The notes under the pieces are model-generated. The model saw only the letters and a program-made list of their open reading frames with translations, did not search any database and was not told where the DNA came from. Source: Glandiceps talaboti (taxonomy: Eukaryota; Hemichordata; Enteropneusta; Spengelidae). From it: a stretch of DNA of 64,000 nucleotides. The position numbers were made by a program, and so were the translations under genes. The stretch is from positions 6,673,399 through 6,737,398 of the forward strand of contig NC_135567.1 in NCBI RefSeq assembly GCF_964340395.1, given 5' to 3'. Of this stretch, positions 58,851-64,000 are shown piece by piece. The stretch's first letter is position 1, and every line of letters starts with the position of its first letter.

Positions 58851-59199
58851 TGCTATTCTGTTATCACCATTCAAGTACTCGTTATACTGAAGGCTTTCAC
58901 CTGGCAGCCGCTGGTTTCGTAAAATATATGTCTTTGAATTTGCTCAAAAGAGTGTCACTGAAATGGAGTGTGCAATAAAGTGTGTTTGTTTTTCAACCAA
59001 TTTTCCCTGTTCCAACGCGAAATCAGACTTCTCTTTCGAGAATTTACTTAAACAGTTAAGTGCGCATAGAAAGATCATTGACATAAACCACAGCCTTCAA
59101 ATGTTGGTTATCCTAGTGGTTTTGAATGAGACTAGTAACTTTTTCACGAGTCTTTCGATTCACCCGTTCGCGTACACATTCACTCAATGCATGTAAGAA

Positions 59200-61984
59200 G
59201 GACTGTTCACGTTATGTCTGCCTATTGGACTCACTGTATATGGGAATGGCCCTATAAACAGACATATTTAGTCGCATTGACATTCATTCACAGTTACAAG
59301 TCAGGTATAAGCCAAAGTTTAAATATAAATAGTTGCCGATCAGCGTTAAATACACGCTTACTGTGAACATGCTTGGCTACAGAATGCATGGATTGTTATG
59401 ATGGAGTATTCATGAATAGTATTACTAAGCTAAAATGACCCTTTCATAGCCCTAAGAACTCAAAGCTTTATTCTGCAGTGTCACGGTCGAAATAACCAAT
59501 CAGGTTTGCGAGAATGAGAAAGATCTAAGAATCCAAACACGCACCTTGAAACAGGGGTATGAGGCAACAATTCTGATGAAACCCAAAAATACAGGTGTGA
59601 AGTTATGAATAAATGTGGAAAGTCAGAAAATGCAACTTGAAAATATAAAATTGTGTCATATAAAGTTTGTATAAACATGGTGTAAAGTATTCAAACATCG
59701 ATGTTATTGAATCGAACAATTATTTGACTAAACTCATTCTGTTTGTGATACTTGTATCATTATGATGGAATATAAGGCCTACTAAAAACATGGAGTTCTC
59801 GTGCATGTTAACGTTACTGAAATGAGAAGGCTAGGCAGTCGTGCCGGGCATGCATATCGGTCATACAGTCTTTGCATCTTAATGATATGTATAATACAAC
59901 GTAGTATGACGTGGCATCGAATATACCAATTAAAATGCTTGAAATCCATAATGTGACCTCAACATTTTGTATGATGCCCGCTACCACCTGTTTCTCTCTT
60001 TCAAACTGTAGCTGCCCTTTAAAAAGAACTAAGGAACTTCTGCAGTCTCCAGAGGGCGTCCTTCAGTACAAGCTTTTGGCTGAACTTTTCCACCCCCTCT
60101 TTTTTCTTTCTCTTTTCCCAAAAGTTAGTTAAATCTTCATCATCGGTAACTTTACATTCTTATATTTCGCTCTTTCCATGGGGGGGGGGGGGCAATTACA
60201 TTAGTCTGTAAGGATCTACAAATGCATTACCACAAAAGTGGAAACGGTGGTCAAAGTAGCCCTATTTTCGAAATGCTATCAAAGGTCAATTATATTTACT
60301 ATGTGTTTCTGTATATCTCCGCGTATATGCCACATCGTGCTGTAGTGAAGTAAGAACACATTCGTCTAGCTTCTTTCGAAAACTTCGTTCGAATGCACGC
60401 CAATCCCAAACATTTTAGTGCCTCAAGGTCGCCAATGTAATTATCGCAAATTTCTCGTTTCAAGTTAGTTTTTCCTCAGTGTATCTCTTGTGTAACTGTA
60501 CACATGTGGTCTCTAGCTGTAGTTGTCTATTCTAACTCTGTTAGGGGAGAACCATTTGATTTCTTGGGAGGGGGTTGGAGAATTTTGAAAAAAAATAATT
60601 TGTCAGCAGGTGAATGAGAGAAAAAAATAATTTGATCCCATAATGGCTTGAGGAAGTAATCTGGGAATTCGATTATCTCATTTTTGTCTCATTTATTTTC
60701 AATATTTTGAGCAAGCCCTATGTTTTTTCCAGCATTTATGGCATAAGGTTGCTTTCAATTACTGTCAATTAGCATTTTGTCTGCCATGTGCAAAAATCAG
60801 TTTCAACAAACATGTCAAAATGCATTTACAGCAAAGCCCTCCGATTCCAATGATTATATGCACTATCACAACACAGAAAAATATATCATATTCATCAGCT
60901 CTTTCCATCACATATTTTTTATTAATGTGCTTTACTGATATTCTACACGGTATTGCATGTTTTAAATTTCCCTTTCTACTTTACTGAAAATATTTTGTTT
61001 AATATGACCATCCTTCCATTGTTCGTAAGTGATATCTAACTATTTTATGTAAACTGATTTTAGTACATAGCATAGAAGACAAATATGGATGCAACATTGT
61101 ATGTATTAAAAACATTGTCAGAAGTTTAAAAAAAAGTATCTCAATCTGCTGCCAATGTAGAATATCAATGATAAAGAGTCACTTGATAGGAACATACAAC
61201 AAATGGAGTGTTTGAGAAGTATCAACAACTCTGTAAAACATGCTTGTAAAATTCCTCTCCAATTGAGATGACTATAACTTTACAACATAAACTCTAAGGC
61301 ATGTTAGATACTTTCTAGAAATGGTGAGCTGAACACCAGCTGCTAAATGTGTAACAGATAATACTATTTGGCATATTAACTATCATAGAGAAAAACGAGA
61401 AATAAACTTTTTATACTAAACTTTGCATAAATATAATTATCAAGTTAGTTGTGAACCAGTGACATGTAGGTATAGTTATGAACAGCACGTTAGAAATTGG
61501 TAATCGAGAAAAAAAATTGCATTGCTTCTACATATGGAAAAAAATAATCTGATGCAGGACTGGCCATTTTTTTGCTGTTATACCCACTCCCCCCCCCCCA
61601 CCACCACGAAATCAAATAATTCTCCCCTTACGTATTCACAACAATCTGTATGTGTATTCTATTTTCGTATCATATTTTGCAGTTTTAACGACCATTGCTG
61701 TTTCAATGACCAGTTCGGTTGTATGGACGATTACGTCTATAACGACACTTACGATACTATTATGGTAACTACGGTTACAACAGTAATGTGTATGATCTTA
61801 CACGGATAGAAGAGCTGTAATGCTCTTCATTAATGACTCAAAATAAAACCGTAATAACTGTATACAGAAACTCGTACAGACTTGATCCTGGAATCTCATT
61901 ATAGCAGAAAGCTACAAAAGATTGCCGACACAGTACATTGTTTAGATGAAGCTCCTAAATGTTATGTCTTTTGCGAGGAAAATA
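59200..61984. other. No gene recognised
   Basis: Mixed AT-rich sequence. A run of 13 G at about 60180 and A/G-rich blocks at 60545-60660 resemble fragments of a dispersed repeat (GGGAGGGGG..GAATTTTGAAAAAAAATAATTTG) with a second, inverted-looking trace at 61585-61630. Short frames at 59911 and 61522 have no support. Confidence 0.4.
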
Positions 61985-62986
61985 CAACCAAAATAGCGCC
62001 AATGTCGTTTTAGCACAACTTTACAGTTTTTAAGAATGTTTATCCGCATGTTGATCCATTCTAGGTACAGTTGTTCATTTGCTGGATGACTATCCAGTTG
62101 ACTATCATATCCAACCATGTTATTATCTTTGCAATATATGCAATCATTTGGCTGTTGATATTGGTGTGGTCATGTTGCTCGACATATTTACATACATTTT
62201 TTGAATTTACTTGTCTATTAATTCCTGTTATCTTTGCAATATACGTCATCGTTTGTCTGTTGCTATGGGCGTGGTCTTGTTGCTAGGTACATTTACATAG
62301 TTTGTATGAATGTTTATTCACTTGCCTATTAATCCCCTGTTATCTTTGTGAAATACATCACCATTTGGCTGTTGCTATGGGCGTGGTCATGGTTGCTAGG
62401 GTATATTTGCATACATTTTTAGAATGATTACTCACTTACTGATACTGCTATTTGACCAATATATAATGCCATTTGGTTGTTGCTGAGGGCGTGGCCAATT
62501 GTGTCAAAATATTTTTTTTTAAAAACATCTGCAGAATAACACTTCTAGAAACATTTCACCAAATTTCAGTTTCACTGATGAAGTACTTTTTGAGATCTAA
62601 ATTTTGGTCAAAATTCACCTTTTCACACTTAATTTGCATATTACTGATGAGATCATTACATGGTTAAGATTTCTTCATTGATACACACCCCAGATGCATC
62701 TCTATCAAATTTAAGCCCAATCTGCTGAGTAGCTTTGGAATTAAAGATTTTTGACTAAAAAGAAATGTTTTTAGCCCTAATTTGTATATTACTGAGGGAA
62801 TCATCATGTCATGAACAAATCTTAATTTACTTCCACCTAGGAACATTCCCATCAAATTTCAGGTCAATCTGCCCACTAGTTTTGGAGTTTAAATTGTTTG
62901 ACCAAAAATAACATTTTTTGACCCAAAACGCATATTTCTGATGCGATCATTTTCATTACACACACAACAGTTTTGACTTTAAGGTG

Positions 62987-63037
<51 letters not shown>

Positions 63038-63105
63038 ATACAGACACTTGTCAATGCCTATAGCACTACTGAACCTTATCAGTTCAGTTGTGCTAAAAAT
63101 GCAAT
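61985..63105 (+). mobile_element. MITE-like repeat, copy 4 (both ends present)
   Basis: It starts GCGCCAATGTCGTTTTAGCACAACTTTACAG and ends TAGCACTACTGAACC..ATCAGTTCAGTTGTGCTAAAAATG. TTTAGCACAACT at the left and AGTTGTGCTAAA at the right are exact inverted ends. Inside are three or four units with GGCTGTTGCTATGGGCGTGGTC, the TTTGCATATTACTGA block, and (CA)n at 62989-63036. Confidence 0.82.
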
Positions 63106-64000
63106 TGGTAATATCTTGTTTTAATAAAGATTTGCTGCTGAAACGGGTTCGAATTAAATTACACTTGATTTCGGCCTATATAATGTACATAAAATTATGT
63201 AAAAATAACCAATGAGCAGTAGTCGTTATATATGTGTCTACTCAAAATATATATTTGAATGAAGGAGAAAACGTAGCAGTCTTATTGACTGGCTATACAA
63301 TTACCCGTAAGTTTGCCCAATCAACTTTAGCGTCCGTGAACGAGGACAATGTGGTTACACGCACACGGAGAAAAAGAAGACCAGAGTGTCCTCCCCCTTC
63401 TCTTAGCAAATGAACAATTGAGCAAACTGATCAAATACAGAACACAATCGCATAGCCGTAAGAGGCGCTATTCAATCTGATTTCGCTATACACATGCACT
63501 GGACAACGCAAGCCAAATCGTAGTATTATTCATAAAGCGATGTTATATAAGATAGTTAGAGCATAATATTTATTTGTCGTATTGTGTCAGTAAACAAAGC
63601 ACATTGTATTTCTTCTTGCCCATTACCCAAAAGCCAGCCGTGATATAGTATCGGTTACCTATATTCTCACTGCTGGTGGCTCTTCTATCTGACCACCCAA
63701 ATGAGAGTCTGGGAAACCACGTTTCAACTACCCCACGCAGGGAGTCAGTCACATAGTACATTTCTTTCAAGTCATTAAAATGGTAATTTATATGTATCAA
63801 TGTTGAGAAGTGATAACTTGTTGCTAAAGTATCTAAATCGTTTAGCCCACAGTGTTTGACTTGAAGTATTCCCCAGCATGCATAGCTCTAGAAGCTACTT
63901 CCTGTGTGTGCGAGTTGGAATTTCCCCTAACCCTGGCTTGGAGAGGTCTTGTAGGCAGAGCCCCCAACGGAGAGAGTCGGGTAACAGAGACCTGTCTATC
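63106..64000. other. No gene recognised at the right edge
   Basis: The minus-strand frame 63570-63800 (76 residues) has balanced composition and could be part of an exon, but I recognise no family and see no clear splice sites, so I do not call it. Confidence 0.35.

Noticed and set aside
63570-63800. 76-codon minus-strand frame with normal composition
   Set aside because: No recognised family, no convincing splice sites, and it lies at the window edge. It may deserve a search but is not supported.

Overview
The window is animal genomic DNA. It is AT-rich, full of microsatellites, minisatellites and decayed transposons, and holds one recognisable spliced host gene. TTAGGG-type interstitial telomeric repeats and a Gmr1-like Ty3/gypsy element (integrase ahead of reverse transcriptase, an order reported from deuterostomes) suggest a marine invertebrate deuterostome such as an acorn worm or amphioxus. 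That assignment is an inference; no species-specific marker was seen.

The host gene lies on the minus strand. Thirteen exons between 39739 and 15064 join with consistent splice sites and phases into a 1104-codon open frame with a normal stop. In order it encodes one and a half ankyrin repeats, a ROC-type Ras-like GTPase (P-loop GYAAVGKST, switch DLAGQ), a COR domain, an unrecognised linker spread over small exons, and a complete GT-B glycosyltransferase domain of the GT4 type with an intact E-x7-E motif. Its 5' end was not found. The fusion of an Ank-ROC-COR signalling module with a glycosyltransferase is the main discovery here. One linker exon (18731-18802) has an intact, slightly longer copy in inverted orientation at 16627-16719.

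Layout: 1-3765, tandem repeats rich in AGGTCA-like half sites, including a 1.63 kb tandem duplication; 4972-5095, interstitial telomeric array; 5222-10429, Gmr1-like LTR retrotransposon (minus), with gag replaced by a LINE 3' fragment; 11195-12605, C- and G-tract minisatellite; 15064-39739, the host gene, whose introns hold a defective DIRS element (22182-25854), two copies of a roughly 1 kb MITE-like repeat, an 8 x 75 bp minisatellite and many microsatellites; 40225-42500, further repeats; 43432-48440, a CR1/L2-like LINE (plus) split by a 2.1 kb insertion; 48507-50140, a second decayed LINE (minus); 51585-52137 and 57560-58225, two unrelated minisatellites that both have a 37 bp period; 52800-53330, a Penelope-like GIY-YIG remnant; 58390-58850, a fossil related to hAT/ZNF862-type proteins; 61985-63105, a fourth MITE-like copy.

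No bacterial-type operons, CRISPR arrays, rRNA or tRNA genes were recognised. Most other open frames are translated simple repeats or fragments of the elements above.
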